Below are positions 44,054 through 54,287 of a DNA stretch of 64,000 nt, in pieces. The position numbers were made by a program, and so were the translations under genes. Source of the stretch: an uncultured Lachnospiraceae bacterium (GTDB lineage: Bacteria > Bacillota > Clostridia > Lachnospirales > Lachnospiraceae); assembly GCA_947164865.1 (NCBI GenBank), contig CAMUYA010000009.1:1-64000 (forward strand), read 5' to 3'. The notes under the pieces were generated by a model that worked only from the letters and a program-made list of their open reading frames with translations, was not told the origin of the DNA and ran no database searches. Numbering within the stretch: the stretch's first letter is position 1; every line of letters starts with the position of its first letter.

Positions 44054-45983
44054 CTTTATATCTCCTGTTCATGATTCTCGTTTCGAAATTATCCTTGGGA
44101 AGAGGTCTGTCGTAGTAATAACCCTGGATCACTTCACAGCCCAGCGAAAGAAGTGTATCAACCTGCTCCTTCTGCTCTACGCCTTCCGCAAGGGTTTCAA
44201 CTCCCAGCGCTCTGGCGAGCTTGATAATGTAGCTCAGGATCGTAAGATCCTTGGCATAAGCCCTGTCCACAAAGCCCTTGTCGATCTTGAGCGTATCAAA
44301 CGAGACTTCACGCAGAAGGCTTAAAGATGAGCTTCCGCTTCCGAAATCGTCGACGGCTACCTTGTATCCAAGCATGTGAAGATCGTCTACAAAGCCCTTC
44401 AACACGCTGATAGGGAACTCATCTATGGTTTCGGTGATCTCTATCTCTATCATCTTTTTCGGAACATGGTATTCCTGCACGATGGCATCAATGTCCGCCG
44501 CGAGATGATCGTTCGAAAGATTCCTTCTGGAGAAATTGACCGATATAGTGGGCGGTACAAGCCCCTGTTCAATCCATCTGGCTATATCCGCGCATACATG
44601 GCGCAGCATATAGAAGTCCATATCACACATCAGGTCTTTTGTCTCGAGGATAGGAATGAATTTACCCGGAGGGACAAGCTGACCGTTCCTTGACCATCTG
44701 ACAAGAGCTTCCGCTCCGCAAAGATTACCGGTCCTGCTGTTGACCTTGGGCTGGTAGTATGCAATGAATTCATTATTTGTCATCGCAATGGGGATATCGG
44801 AAGCGAACTGCTTTTCATCCCTTATAAGGTTACGCAGCTCTACGGTCATGTAGGTCACATTATTGCCCGCAGCTTTGCCATAGTTTAGAGCCGAATATGC
44901 GTTAGAGATGATCTCTTCTCCGCTTATCTTGTTGCTCTCAACCAGGTACACACCCACATGGGCACTGATGGTCATGTCATATTCCTTGAAATTCTCAATG
45001 AATCTGATACGCGTGGCTGACAGCTGACCCAGAAGTACATCCAGATTCCTTTGGAGTATTACAGCCACAAAGCGGTCACCGCCCTGCCTTGCGAGTATCT
45101 CGTCATTACGCATCATGGAATTGATGGTCTTGGCGTACTCTATAAGCACACGGTTTCCGATCTCCATGCCGTACTGATCGTTGATAAGGCCGAATCTTGC
45201 AAGATCGAAATAAACAGCTGCATAGGTTTCCATCTGCGCCGTCTGACGCATCTGGTCAAGCTTGCTGACACAAGCATTTTCATTGAGAAGACCGGTTTTC
45301 TGCTCGGTCGTCTCCAGATATCTTTTTTCTCTCCTGTCTTCGATATTCTTAAAGTGAATGGCGTATATCAGAATCGCAAGTGCAGTCACGTCCTGAGTAT
45401 GTCCTGAAAAAACATTTCCGATCAGGCGCTCTCCCAAGATATTTGCCACAATAAAAGCAACACCGATGAATACTGTTATAAACTCGCTGAATCCCAGTTT
45501 GAAATCCACTTTAAGGAATGTCATTACAAGGATCGCCGCCAGATATATAAACAGCACTATGTATGTCACAGGGAGCAGCGGGCCGGTTCCCCATCTGTTA
45601 TCCGGTGTATAATAGAATACGGCTTTAAACGGGATGTCTACTATGAGGATCAGAGCTGTGACAAAAAGCGGAATGCCGTACAGTATTCTCCTTCTCCTGC
45701 TGTCGTTTCGGGTGATGATAAGCAGCAGAGTATACATTATGGTGGGCCTTAAGATATAGCAGACTACGGAGATAATTTTACGCCATATGGAATAATCGGG
45801 TTGGCGTCCGAAATATGCTTCCACCGCAGAGGCGATAGTCTCTAAAACAACAAGCGATATCAAGGTGATAAAGCGGCCCTTGACTTTCTCATACAGTCCT
45901 CTGTTGAAAATGATCGTATAGAGAAGTATGACCATTATAAATATAAATATAAAATACGTATCCAAAAATATTCCGAAAGTCAT
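44040..45983 (-). CDS. Membrane GGDEF-EAL protein, probable c-di-GMP phosphodiesterase, 647 aa
   Basis: Seven or so membrane segments in residues 1-215, then GGDEF (about 225-395) and EAL (about 400-640). The GGDEF active site is altered to RQGGDRFV (near 301), so cyclase activity is doubtful. The EAL domain is complete: GAEALVRW (near 423), SVNFSRRNLSN, EIEITETI, VDDFGSGSSSLS, LKIDKGF, and ETLAEGVE, QGYYYDRPLP at the end. Net activity is thus likely c-di-GMP breakdown, perhaps GTP-regulated by the degenerate GGDEF. Start chosen at ATG 45983 because AGAGGA lies seven bases ahead; ATGs at 46016 and 45989 are poorly placed. First gene of the operon, behind a clear promoter. Confidence 0.9.
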   Translation of the reverse strand: MTFGIFLDTYFIFIFIMVILLYTIIFNRGLYEKVKGRFITLISLVVLETIASAVEAYFGRQPDYSIWRKIISVVCYILRPTIMYTLLLIITRNDSRRRRILYGIPLFVTALILIVDIPFKAVFYYTPDNRWGTGPLLPVTYIVLFIYLAAILVMTFLKVDFKLGFSEFITVFIGVAFIVANILGERLIGNVFSGHTQDVTALAILIYAIHFKNIEDRREKRYLETTEQKTGLLNENACVSKLDQMRQTAQMETYAAVYFDLARFGLINDQYGMEIGNRVLIEYAKTINSMMRNDEILARQGGDRFVAVILQRNLDVLLGQLSATRIRFIENFKEYDMTISAHVGVYLVESNKISGEEIISNAYSALNYGKAAGNNVTYMTVELRNLIRDEKQFASDIPIAMTNNEFIAYYQPKVNSRTGNLCGAEALVRWSRNGQLVPPGKFIPILETKDLMCDMDFYMLRHVCADIARWIEQGLVPPTISVNFSRRNLSNDHLAADIDAIVQEYHVPKKMIEIEITETIDEFPISVLKGFVDDLHMLGYKVAVDDFGSGSSSLSLLREVSFDTLKIDKGFVDRAYAKDLTILSYIIKLARALGVETLAEGVEQKEQVDTLLSLGCEVIQGYYYDRPLPKDNFETRIMNRRYKVGQD

Positions 45984-46021
45984 ATACATTTCCTCTGAAT
46001 TTATATAAAAACCCAACTTTT

Positions 46022-46050
46022 ATTATCCGCACATTAACATGTAAAGTCAA
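46022..46050 (-). promoter_or_regulatory. Promoter of the c-di-GMP/phosphorelay operon
   Basis: Minus-strand -35 TTGACT (46045-46050) and -10 GATAAT (46022-46027), spacer 17, about 38 bases before the GGDEF-EAL start. It lies after the tsf terminator, so the four signalling genes form an independent unit. Confidence 0.75.
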
Positions 46051-46121
46051 TAGAAGTGAGAATATTTGGACAAACTGCGTTTTATATATCGGCAACTTCC
46101 GTAAAATGATGAATATTTATA

Positions 46122-46158
46122 CAAAATAAAACCGCCACCGGCTTGTGACCGATGGCGG
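46122..46158 (-). terminator. Terminator of the rpsB-tsf operon
   Basis: CCGCCATCGG/CCGGTGGCGG stem with a 7-base loop (46132-46158), followed on the minus strand by TTTTATTTTG, about 20 bases after the tsf stop. Confidence 0.9.
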
Positions 46159-46179
46159 AAATTCTTAAATATAAATTTA

Positions 46180-47277
<1,098 letters not shown>

Positions 47278-47289
47278 TTTATATCTCCT

Positions 47290-48054
47290 TTATTCCTCAG
47301 TTGCAACTTCTTCGATATCGGAAGCCCCGGTCTCTCCGTCTGCATTTGCATCGGAAGCCTCGAGAGCCTCTGCGCCCTGGTTTGCCTCGATGATAGCGTC
47401 TGCCATCTTAGCCACGATAAGCTTTACGGCACGGATAGCATCATCGTTTCCGGGGATGATGTAATCAAGCTCGTCAGGATCGCAGTTGGTGTCGCCGATT
47501 CCGATAAGAGTGATTCCGAGTGCTCTTGCCTCTGCAACGCAGATGTGCTCCTTCTTGGGATCTACAACAAAGATAGCATCGGGAATTCTCTTCATGTTCT
47601 TGATTCCGCCGATGTTCTTCTCAAGCTTGTCCCACTCTTTCTGAAGGCCGGCAACTTCCTTCTTGGGAAGTACATCAAAGGTTCCGTCTTCAGACATCTT
47701 TTCGATCTCGTGGAGTCTTGCGATACGTGACTGAATAGTCGAGAAATTGGTGAGCATACCGCCGAGCCATCTCTCATTCACGTAGTACATTCCGCAACGC
47801 TCTGCCTCAGTCTTAACTGCATCCTGAGCCTGCTTCTTGGTACCAACGAAAAGAATGGTTCCGCCCTGTGCGGCGATCTCACTTACTGCCTTGTAAGCCT
47901 CGTCAACCTTAACAACGGACTTCTGAAGGTCGATGATGTGAATCCCGTTTCTCTCAGTGAAGATGTAGGGAGCCATCTTAGGATTCCATCTTCTGGTCTG
48001 GTGTCCAAAATGAACACCTGCTTCAAGCAGCTGCTTCATAGAAATTACGCTCAT
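47290..48054 (-). CDS. rpsB: 30S ribosomal protein S2, 254 aa
   Basis: Small-subunit protein S2. Conserved [72 protein letters not shown] and IPLIG-like [13 protein letters not shown] are all seen. A C-terminal acidic tail ([20 protein letters not shown]) is normal for Lachnospiraceae-type S2. It has its own promoter and a long structured leader and is followed by tsf. Confidence 0.99.
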   Translation of the reverse strand: MSVISMKQLLEAGVHFGHQTRRWNPKMAPYIFTERNGIHIIDLQKSVVKVDEAYKAVSEIAAQGGTILFVGTKKQAQDAVKTEAERCGMYYVNERWLGGMLTNFSTIQSRIARLHEIEKMSEDGTFDVLPKKEVAGLQKEWDKLEKNIGGIKNMKRIPDAIFVVDPKKEHICVAEARALGITLIGIGDTNCDPDELDYIIPGNDDAIRAVKLIVAKMADAIIEANQGAEALEASDANADGETGASDIEEVATEE

Positions 48055-48205
48055 TTAATTTACCTCCTTAGGTTAACCGGAGATCCGCTGTCTGCGGCTT
48101 CTCCTCTTCCGCGCACCGTTTGCCGGAGCCTGCGTAAAAGCTCCCGCACTCCGCGATAAAACGGCCGAAGCCGCACCGATCGCGAATAGGAAACGCGTGA
48201 TTTAT
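48055..48205 (-). promoter_or_regulatory. Structured 5' leader of rpsB
   Basis: About 150 bases of GC-rich leader with successive inverted repeats on the minus strand: GTGAT-AA-ATCAC, TCGCGAT/ATCGCGA enclosing GGC-TTCG-GCC, GGAGC/GCTCC, and GGAGA..CCGC-AGACA-GCGG..TCTCC just before the ribosome-binding site. This is the kind of region in which ribosomal protein S2 controls its own synthesis. I cannot match it to a named leader family by eye. Confidence 0.5.
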
Positions 48206-48218
48206 CACAACAGTCGCA

Positions 48219-48247
48219 ATTTTACCATAAGAAAGCCCCTTTTGCAA
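48219..48247 (-). promoter_or_regulatory. rpsB promoter
   Basis: Minus-strand -35 TTGCAA (48242-48247), 17-base spacer and -10 TAAAAT (48219-48224) preceded by TGG. The -35 lies in the loop of the terminator hairpin of the upstream operon, so terminator and promoter overlap. Confidence 0.6.
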
Positions 48248-48256
48248 GGGGCTTTC
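48231..48256 (-). terminator. Terminator of the rex-alr-GH5 transcript
   Basis: Perfect 11-bp stem GAAAGCCCCTT/AAGGGGCTTTC with a 4-base loop, about 80 bases after the GH5 stop. The T tract on the minus strand is short (CTTTCTTAT). Confidence 0.7.
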
Positions 48257-48336
48257 CGCAATTTTCTGTATTATTCGCCTCATCAGTCTGCCTCGCAGAC
48301 AGCTGTCTTCGCTTCGGCCCTTGAAGCCGGAATTGT

Positions 48337-49371
48337 CTAAATCGACTTAAGGATCTCATCCCTCACTGCATCAAGTCTGGTATCCGCAAGGCCGAAATTC
48401 ATGCTCTTATAGCTCCATGTGGCGCGTCCTATCCCGTAATACTCAAACGCCTCATTAATGGCTTTGTACCACTTTAAGATATCAGCGGGCTCGGCATTTT
48501 CTATCACACCGTATTCGCCGCAGTAGAGGCTCACGCCGCGTTCCTCGGCGATCTTGACGGGCTCGGCAAACCTCTTTTTGAAAAACTCCGCGTCTATCTT
48601 ATCGTCGGAAGCTCCCATATTGTCGAATCTGCCGAGAAGCTCCGGTGCATGCTCTGTGGTGTATGCATCCATCTCTTTGAATGTTTTATCGATCGAAACA
48701 CGGTAGTCCGCGGGCATTCCCGGGATCCATGAAGCCCCCTGATGGGTGAACACGAGGGGATCATAGTTGTGGAAGTTATAAACGATGTTTTCATCATGCG
48801 GCATGGCAAGATCTTTTACCGCATCACCGGAGTTGTTCCAGTATCCGCCCACAAGTATCTTTACAGTGGGAGCGATCTTTCTTATCCTTTCGATGCACTT
48901 AAGGGATATCTCGTTCCACTTATCGCAGAACTCTTTGTCCGTAACCTCGTTTAAAAGCTCAAAGCAGAGCCTTTCCTCATACTTTGAATATCTTTTTGCA
49001 AATTCCTCCCAGAGCCTGTAAAAGCGCTCCTGGTATTTCTCGTTGTCAAAGAATCCCTCTTCGTTCTCGCCGAAGTCAAAGGAATAGCCAAAGGTCTTAT
49101 GCAGGTCCAGCACCATGTTTAGATGATACTTTCCGCACCAGTCAACAGCTCTCTGAATATATGCGAAGCCGTCATCTTTGTAATTTCCTTCCCCGTCTTC
49201 CACAAGGTCATAATCCACAGGGACCCTCACATGATCTGCGCCCCAGGATGATATGGTCTCGATGTCCTTTTCGGTGATAAAGGTCTCGTATCTTTCTTTG
49301 GTGTGATTGCACTGTGAAAGCCATCCTCCGAGGTCGATCCCTTTTTTGTACCCTTTGAATTCTTTAAGCAT
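48337..49371 (-). CDS. Cytoplasmic GH5-family glycoside hydrolase, 344 aa
   Basis: Retaining beta-glycanase of family GH5 (cellulase-like TIM barrel). Visible: KGIDLGGWLSQCNHT at the start, DHVRVPVDYDLVE (the family RxP), NMVLDLHKTFGY, the acid/base Glu in CFELLNEVTDKE near 143, VYNFHNYDPLVFTHQG, and the nucleophile Glu in SLYCGEYGV near 285, then WSYKSMNFGL. There is no signal peptide or carbohydrate-binding module, so it probably acts on imported oligosaccharides. It is 48 bases after alr on the same strand. Specificity (glucan, mannan or other) cannot be fixed from sequence. Confidence 0.9.
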   Translation of the reverse strand: MLKEFKGYKKGIDLGGWLSQCNHTKERYETFITEKDIETISSWGADHVRVPVDYDLVEDGEGNYKDDGFAYIQRAVDWCGKYHLNMVLDLHKTFGYSFDFGENEEGFFDNEKYQERFYRLWEEFAKRYSKYEERLCFELLNEVTDKEFCDKWNEISLKCIERIRKIAPTVKILVGGYWNNSGDAVKDLAMPHDENIVYNFHNYDPLVFTHQGASWIPGMPADYRVSIDKTFKEMDAYTTEHAPELLGRFDNMGASDDKIDAEFFKKRFAEPVKIAEERGVSLYCGEYGVIENAEPADILKWYKAINEAFEYYGIGRATWSYKSMNFGLADTRLDAVRDEILKSI

Positions 49372-49419
49372 ATGTTTTCCTCCGTGTAAAGCCGTTTCCC
49401 AACTCTATTTGCGGGTGCC

Positions 49420-50580
49420 TCAGTAATAAACTCTCGGCAGCCTGTCGGTTATCAGGCATACAAGCTCATAATTAAACCTGCCCGAAAGCTCTCCTATCTC
49501 TTCTGCGGTGATCTCTTCGCTGCCCTGTTTTCCCATAAGCACCACTTCCTCACCCTCATTCAGATCCGTAACGGCGCTTACATCCACCATGAACTGATCC
49601 ATGCATACGCGCCCCAATATCGGGCATCTCATTCCCTTTATAAGAACGCTTCCCTTACCGGTCAGCATCCTGGGGTATCCGTCTCCGTATCCGAGGGGAA
49701 CAGTGGCAACACGCATATCCTTATCCGCGGTGAAAAGCCCGCCGTAACTGATGCTCTGACCCGGGTGAACCGTCTTTATAAAGGAAATATGGCTGTGTAC
49801 CGACATGGCAGGCTTAAGCTCTATATTCCCAATGGATACTTCATCCGAAGGCATAAGACCGTACATCGTGATCCCTGCCCGCACCATATCCATATTCGCC
49901 TCGGGCAGTTCCAGTATTCCCGCGCTGTTGGAGCAGTGCTTAATGGGTATCTTATATCCCAGCTCTTTTTCTATTCTGTCTATAAAGCCTTTGAAAAGCT
50001 CTATCTGCTTTTTTGCCGATGTCTTGTCGTATTCATCCGCTCTGGCAAAGTGAGTAAATATGCCTTCTACTTCAAGGGAGTCTCTCTTTAAAAGCTCCTT
50101 TACAAAAGCCAGTCCCTCGTCATCGGGAGAGGTTCCTATCCTTCCCATTCCGGTGTCGACTTTTATATGAACTTTCAGCTTTTTACCTGCACGATCTGCC
50201 GCTTCGCACAGCCCGTCAAGGTCGCTTTCCTTGAAAACCGCAGGGCGCATATCCTCTTTTACGATAAGATCATAGCTGTAGGGAAATGAATACCCGAGAA
50301 TAATGATGGGTTTTTTGATCCCTGCCTGCCTTAATGCTTCTCCCTCCTCGGGAGTGGCTACGGCACATCCGAACACATAATCAAGCCCTTCCAGAAGTGT
50401 TCCCACCTCCACGGACCCATGCCCGTATCCGTTTGATTTGATGACTCCCAGCATTTTGGTTCCGGGCTTAAGAGCCGCATGCATGGAATCCATATTGCTT
50501 TTTATCGCACCGAGATCAATAGCGGCATAGCCTCTCTGCAGCCGCTTTATCTCCTCTGCGTGCTCAATTTCGCTAAACAA
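49420..50580 (-). CDS. alr: Alanine racemase, 386 aa
   Basis: PLP enzyme producing D-alanine for peptidoglycan. The PLP lysine is in LGVIKSNGYGHGSVEVG near 45, the alanine racemase N-terminal barrel follows (KVDTGMGRIGTSP, EGIFTHFARADE), and the C-terminal beta domain has the second catalytic Tyr in GQSISYGGLFTA and RVCMDQFMVDVSA. Length normal. It overlaps the coiled-coil gene upstream by eight bases and precedes the GH5 gene, so it belongs to the rex transcript. Confidence 0.96.
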   Translation of the reverse strand: MFSEIEHAEEIKRLQRGYAAIDLGAIKSNMDSMHAALKPGTKMLGVIKSNGYGHGSVEVGTLLEGLDYVFGCAVATPEEGEALRQAGIKKPIIILGYSFPYSYDLIVKEDMRPAVFKESDLDGLCEAADRAGKKLKVHIKVDTGMGRIGTSPDDEGLAFVKELLKRDSLEVEGIFTHFARADEYDKTSAKKQIELFKGFIDRIEKELGYKIPIKHCSNSAGILELPEANMDMVRAGITMYGLMPSDEVSIGNIELKPAMSVHSHISFIKTVHPGQSISYGGLFTADKDMRVATVPLGYGDGYPRMLTGKGSVLIKGMRCPILGRVCMDQFMVDVSAVTDLNEGEEVVLMGKQGSEEITAEEIGELSGRFNYELVCLITDRLPRVYY

Positions 50581-51337
50581 TTATATCTCCTCCGTCTATA
50601 ACCGGTTTTTCTTCTGCCTGCCTATCGATGTTGGGGAAAGCCGGGGTATCAGGCTTGTCCGCAGCCTTCGCGCCATCCTGTTTCTGCTTCCTCTCTATCT
50701 CCTCCTTCGACATGGGGTGGTGATCCTCGGGGTTATACCTCAGGTCAAAAATGTCCACCACATCAGGGCCGAAAATATCATGCATATATGAATAGATAAG
50801 ATGATTTTTTGCTTCTTTTTCCTGCTTGCGGATAAGGTTCTTTTTGAGCTCGATCCTTGTCCTTGTGAGCCATTCTCCAAGTTCCTCGATATCGTCGGTG
50901 TTATCCTGCATGGTCTCATAGCAGTGTTCCATGGTCATGATCATGAGCTGACGATTGATATCATTTATCTCTCTGGGAAGATCCACCATCTCGTCCTCGT
51001 AGCTCTCAAGCTTTTTGTTGCAATCTTCCACAAGGCGTTTGTTCTCGGCGATCTTGGCCGAAGTCTCGGCATTTCCCTGTGATTCTTCATCCACCAGGGA
51101 CACGATCTCCTCCATGAGCCGCTTTTTGACCTTCTTTATCTCCTTGCTCTCAGTGGTGAGTTTACCCTGCCTCTTAAGCAGGTCATTCAGCTTATCCTCA
51201 AGGGGTTTAACATCTTTCTTTCCCACCTCGTCCAGCAGTCTATACCATTTGTTGTCAAGGGTAAGTGTGGGGACTTCTTTTCCGAGAAGTGAATTCCTGA
51301 AAGAATCCTCTTTATCCTTTCCCGATCTTTTAGACAT
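50573..51337 (-). CDS. Coiled-coil protein of unknown function, 254 aa
   Basis: Not recognised by name. Residues about 35-170 are strongly charged and helical (LEDKLNDLLKRQGKLTTESKE, EIVSLVDEESQ, KIAENKRLVEDCNKKLES), predicted coiled coil, followed by TRIELKKNLIRKQEKEAKNHLIYSYMHDIFGPDVVDIFDLRYNP in the second half and a disordered Pro/Lys-rich end. There is no signal peptide or membrane segment. It is conserved in position between rex and alr here, with its stop overlapping alr. Tight coupling suggests a wall- or division-related role, but this is not supported by any motif. Confidence 0.7.
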   Translation of the reverse strand: MSKRSGKDKEDSFRNSLLGKEVPTLTLDNKWYRLLDEVGKKDVKPLEDKLNDLLKRQGKLTTESKEIKKVKKRLMEEIVSLVDEESQGNAETSAKIAENKRLVEDCNKKLESYEDEMVDLPREINDINRQLMIMTMEHCYETMQDNTDDIEELGEWLTRTRIELKKNLIRKQEKEAKNHLIYSYMHDIFGPDVVDIFDLRYNPEDHHPMSKEEIERKQKQDGAKAADKPDTPAFPNIDRQAEEKPVIDGGDIIV

Positions 51338-51380
51338 AATCTCTTCCTATAATTAATTCCGTTCCGTCACGGATACTGTA

Positions 51381-52037
51381 TCAATCTTTATCGCCGTTTT
51401 TGTTCTCTTCGGCGTAACGGCTTATGTTGTACGAAAGCTTCATCAGGCTGTCGGAAAGATGCACGTTTTCAACCTGCACTCCCTCCGGAACATCGAGGTC
51501 GACATGGGCAAAATTCCATATTGCCTTGATACCGTTCCCGACTAAAGTATCTATCACCTCAAGTGCGCCCGTTTTGGGTATCGTGAGCACCGCAATATCT
51601 ATATCGTTTTTCTTGAGGAAGCTGTCCAGCTCGCTTATGGGGCTTATCTTAACGCCCCTTACCTCTGTTCCGAAAAGCTCGGGGTTTTTATCGAATATCC
51701 CTCTGAAAATAAAACCTCTTCTCTCGAAATTGAGATATCCTCCGAGAGCCCTTCCAAGGTTACCGGCTCCGATTATGATAAAATCATATTCCCTGTCGAG
51801 ACCGAGGATCTTACCGATCTCTTTGTAGAGATAGTCAACATTATATCCGTATCCCTGCTGGCCGAAACCGCCAAAATTATTTAGGTCCTGACGGATCTGG
51901 GATGCAGTGACATTCATCATCCTGCTGAGTTCCTGAGATGACACCCTCTCAATTCCTTTTTCTTTAAGATCGCCCAGATATCTTAAATACCTTGGCAGCC
52001 TTCCGACTACCGCGGAAGAAATACCTTTATCCTGCAT
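51381..52037 (-). CDS. rex: Redox-sensing transcriptional repressor Rex, 218 aa
   Basis: DNA-binding repressor released by NADH. Winged helix at 1-80 (SSAVVGRLPRYLRYLGDL, SSQELSRMMNVTASQIRQDLNNFGGFGQQGYGY) and Rossmann domain with FIIIGAGNLGRALGGYL, then VLTIPKTGALEVIDTLV and the C-terminal domain-swapped helix (HLSDSLMKLSYNISRYAEE). It would control fermentation genes according to the NADH/NAD ratio. It has its own promoter and heads a probable rex, coiled-coil, alr, GH5 transcript. No perfect Rex box is seen near its own promoter. Confidence 0.97.
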   Translation of the reverse strand: MQDKGISSAVVGRLPRYLRYLGDLKEKGIERVSSQELSRMMNVTASQIRQDLNNFGGFGQQGYGYNVDYLYKEIGKILGLDREYDFIIIGAGNLGRALGGYLNFERRGFIFRGIFDKNPELFGTEVRGVKISPISELDSFLKKNDIDIAVLTIPKTGALEVIDTLVGNGIKAIWNFAHVDLDVPEGVQVENVHLSDSLMKLSYNISRYAEENKNGDKD

Positions 52038-52134
52038 GGTTTTTCCCTTACTTTTGGCCTTCTGTCATGTGTAAAGAAGCCGCTTTTGGCGCTTTGCGCC
52101 TCCCGCCTCTATATGCGAAGGCATATATACATCT

Positions 52135-52163
52135 ATTTTATGAAAATAGCCGCATAAAGTCAA
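52135..52163 (-). promoter_or_regulatory. rex promoter
   Basis: Minus-strand -35 TTGACT (52158-52163) and -10 TAAAAT (52135-52140) with a 17-base spacer, about 97 bases before the rex ATG. Confidence 0.75.
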
Positions 52164-52192
52164 GAAAGCATATCGCAACGCAATATGCTTTC
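52164..52192 (-). terminator. Terminator between the ABC-F gene and rex
   Basis: Perfect 10-bp stem GAAAGCATAT/ATATGCTTTC with a 9-base loop. It directly abuts the rex -35. A second inverted repeat (AGCCG.CG/CG.CGGCT, about 52198-52232) lies between it and the ABC-F stop. Confidence 0.6.
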
Positions 52193-52244
52193 AGATGCAG
52201 CCGGCGTGCAAATGACCACCGTCGGCTCTTTTATTTCTGTTTCA

Positions 52245-54239
52245 TCAGGCCTGAGACAATTCCTCGGAAAGTGTCTCCCATCTTTCGTATAATTCATCAA
52301 GGCCCGATGCTGCTTTTTCACGATCCTTCGTAAGGCTCATAAGAAGCGCTGCATCGCCGCCGTTTGCAGGGTCCGAAAGCTTAGCATCTATTTCCGACAA
52401 TTCCGCTTCCAGTGACGCGATATCTTCCTCGCACTTTTTGATGGCATTTTCCTTTTTCCTCTGCTCTGCCGCCCGTGCCTTCTGCTCTTTCCAGTCTTGC
52501 TGCGAAGCGGTCCCGGAGCCGGGAATACCGTCAGCCGGGTCTGAGGCTTCAGCACCGCCCTTTGCTTTGCCTCCCATGGCCGCGCTGCCTGCAATTCCTC
52601 TGTTTACGGCATTTGATCCGGCCGCTGTTCCTATTGTCTCTCTCTTCTCCAGATAATAATCATAATTACCAAGATAATTTGTGAATTTCTTTCCCGAAAG
52701 CTCCAGTATTCTTGATGCTGTCCTGTTTATGAAATATCTGTCGTGGGAAACGTAAAGCACAGTTCCCTCATAGCTGTTTATGGCTGTTTCGAGTATCTCT
52801 TTCGACTGTATGTCAAGGTGGTTGGTGGGCTCGTCCAGAATAAGCAGGTTACAGTCGCTGAGCATCAGCTTGGCAAGTGAAAGCCTGCCTCTTTCTCCGC
52901 CGCTCAGGTCGCCGACCAGCTTGAACACATCATCCCCTGTAAACAGAAATGCCGCAAGGGTGTTTCTGATCTCGGTGATGGTAAGATAGGGATACTCATC
53001 AGCTATCTCATCATACAAAGTTTTCTCGGCGTGAAGCACGTGATGTTCCTGATCGTAATATCCGATCTCTACATTTGTGCCAAGGGTGTAGCTTCCCGCA
53101 TCGGCAGTTTCAAGCCCGTTAAGTATCTTAAGAAGAGTAGTCTTTCCCGTTCCGTTATTTCCGATTATGGCCACATGTTCGCCGCGTTTTATATCAATAT
53201 CAACACCCGAGAAAAGCTCCAGGCTTCCGTAGCTTTTTGACAGGCCCTCAATATGCAGCACATCCTCTCCGCTGCGCACATGAGGCGTGAGCACAAGCTT
53301 CATGTCGGCATTGACCGTGGCTGGCTTTTCGAGCCTTTCAACCTTATCAAGCATCTTTTCGCGGCTTTCGGCTCGCTTGATGGACTTCTCACGGTTGAAG
53401 GATCTGAGCTTTTCTATAACAGCTTCCTGATGCTTTATATCTCTCTGCTGATTGAGATATGCGTTCAGCTCGGCGATCCTTCTCTGCTCTTTCTTAACCG
53501 AGTAATCGCTGTAATTTCCCGAAAAGACCGAGGACTTTCCGTTTTCAAGCTCGATCACCTTTGTTACGACCCTGTCGAGAAAATACCTGTCATGAGACAC
53601 GATAAGCACGGCTCCCTTATAGTTTTTAAGGAAGCCTTCAAGCCAGCTTATAGAATTAAGATCAAGGTGGTTGGTGGGCTCGTCCAGGATAATAAGATCG
53701 GGCTTAGCCAGAAGCATTTTGCCAAGGGCAACTCTGGTCTTTTGCCCACCGGACAGAGTGGCGATGCTCTTTTCGTATTCGTCCTCGGCAAAGCCGAGGC
53801 CCCTTAGCACGCCGTAGATCTCGGAGTTGTATGTCTCTCCTCCGAGAAGCTGAAAGGTATGAAGGAGCGTCTGGTATTTTTCCATGACGCTGCCCAGCTC
53901 ATCGCCGGACAAAGATCCCATCTGCGCTTCCAGCGAGCGGAGCTTTTCCTCCATGGATATAAGATCGCGTTTAACTTCGGTGAGTTCCCCGATAATAGTG
54001 TTATCGGTATTTACCGCATCATTCTGCGCAAGATATCCTACTGTCCTGTCCTTTTCGGTAACGACCATCCCGCTATCGGGTTCCAGTTGTCCGACAATGA
54101 CTTTAAGGAGCGTGGTCTTCCCCGCTCCGTTAATGCCTACAATGGCTGCTTTTTCGCCATTTTCGATATGAAAGCTGACCGAGTCGAGCACAGTACCGGT
54201 AACAAACCCGACCGAAATATTCTGACAGGATAAAAGCAT
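52245..54239 (-). CDS. ABC-F family ATPase, 664 aa
   Basis: Soluble twin-ATPase protein of the ABC-F class, which acts on ribosomes (translation factor or antibiotic protection), with no membrane domain. Both halves have Walker A (GINGAGKTTLLK and GNNGTGKTTLLK), signature (LSGGQKTRVALGK and LSGGERGRLSLAK) and Walker B (DLIILDEPTNHLD and NLLILDEPTNHLD). The interdomain arm lies at about 235-300, and a C-terminal coiled coil (KKCEEDIASLEAELSEIDAKL) follows a low-complexity region. The layout resembles YdiF/EttA-type proteins. The start is the ATG at 54239 because the family begins at MLLSCQNISV; upstream sequence is not conserved-looking. It lies 48 bases after icd. Confidence 0.93.
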   Translation of the reverse strand: MLLSCQNISVGFVTGTVLDSVSFHIENGEKAAIVGINGAGKTTLLKVIVGQLEPDSGMVVTEKDRTVGYLAQNDAVNTDNTIIGELTEVKRDLISMEEKLRSLEAQMGSLSGDELGSVMEKYQTLLHTFQLLGGETYNSEIYGVLRGLGFAEDEYEKSIATLSGGQKTRVALGKMLLAKPDLIILDEPTNHLDLNSISWLEGFLKNYKGAVLIVSHDRYFLDRVVTKVIELENGKSSVFSGNYSDYSVKKEQRRIAELNAYLNQQRDIKHQEAVIEKLRSFNREKSIKRAESREKMLDKVERLEKPATVNADMKLVLTPHVRSGEDVLHIEGLSKSYGSLELFSGVDIDIKRGEHVAIIGNNGTGKTTLLKILNGLETADAGSYTLGTNVEIGYYDQEHHVLHAEKTLYDEIADEYPYLTITEIRNTLAAFLFTGDDVFKLVGDLSGGERGRLSLAKLMLSDCNLLILDEPTNHLDIQSKEILETAINSYEGTVLYVSHDRYFINRTASRILELSGKKFTNYLGNYDYYLEKRETIGTAAGSNAVNRGIAGSAAMGGKAKGGAEASDPADGIPGSGTASQQDWKEQKARAAEQRKKENAIKKCEEDIASLEAELSEIDAKLSDPANGGDAALLMSLTKDREKAASGLDELYERWETLSEELSQA

Positions 54240-54287
54240 AAGTAATCTAAGAATTGCAAGAGTTATAAAGCAACGCAGCAATTCGTA

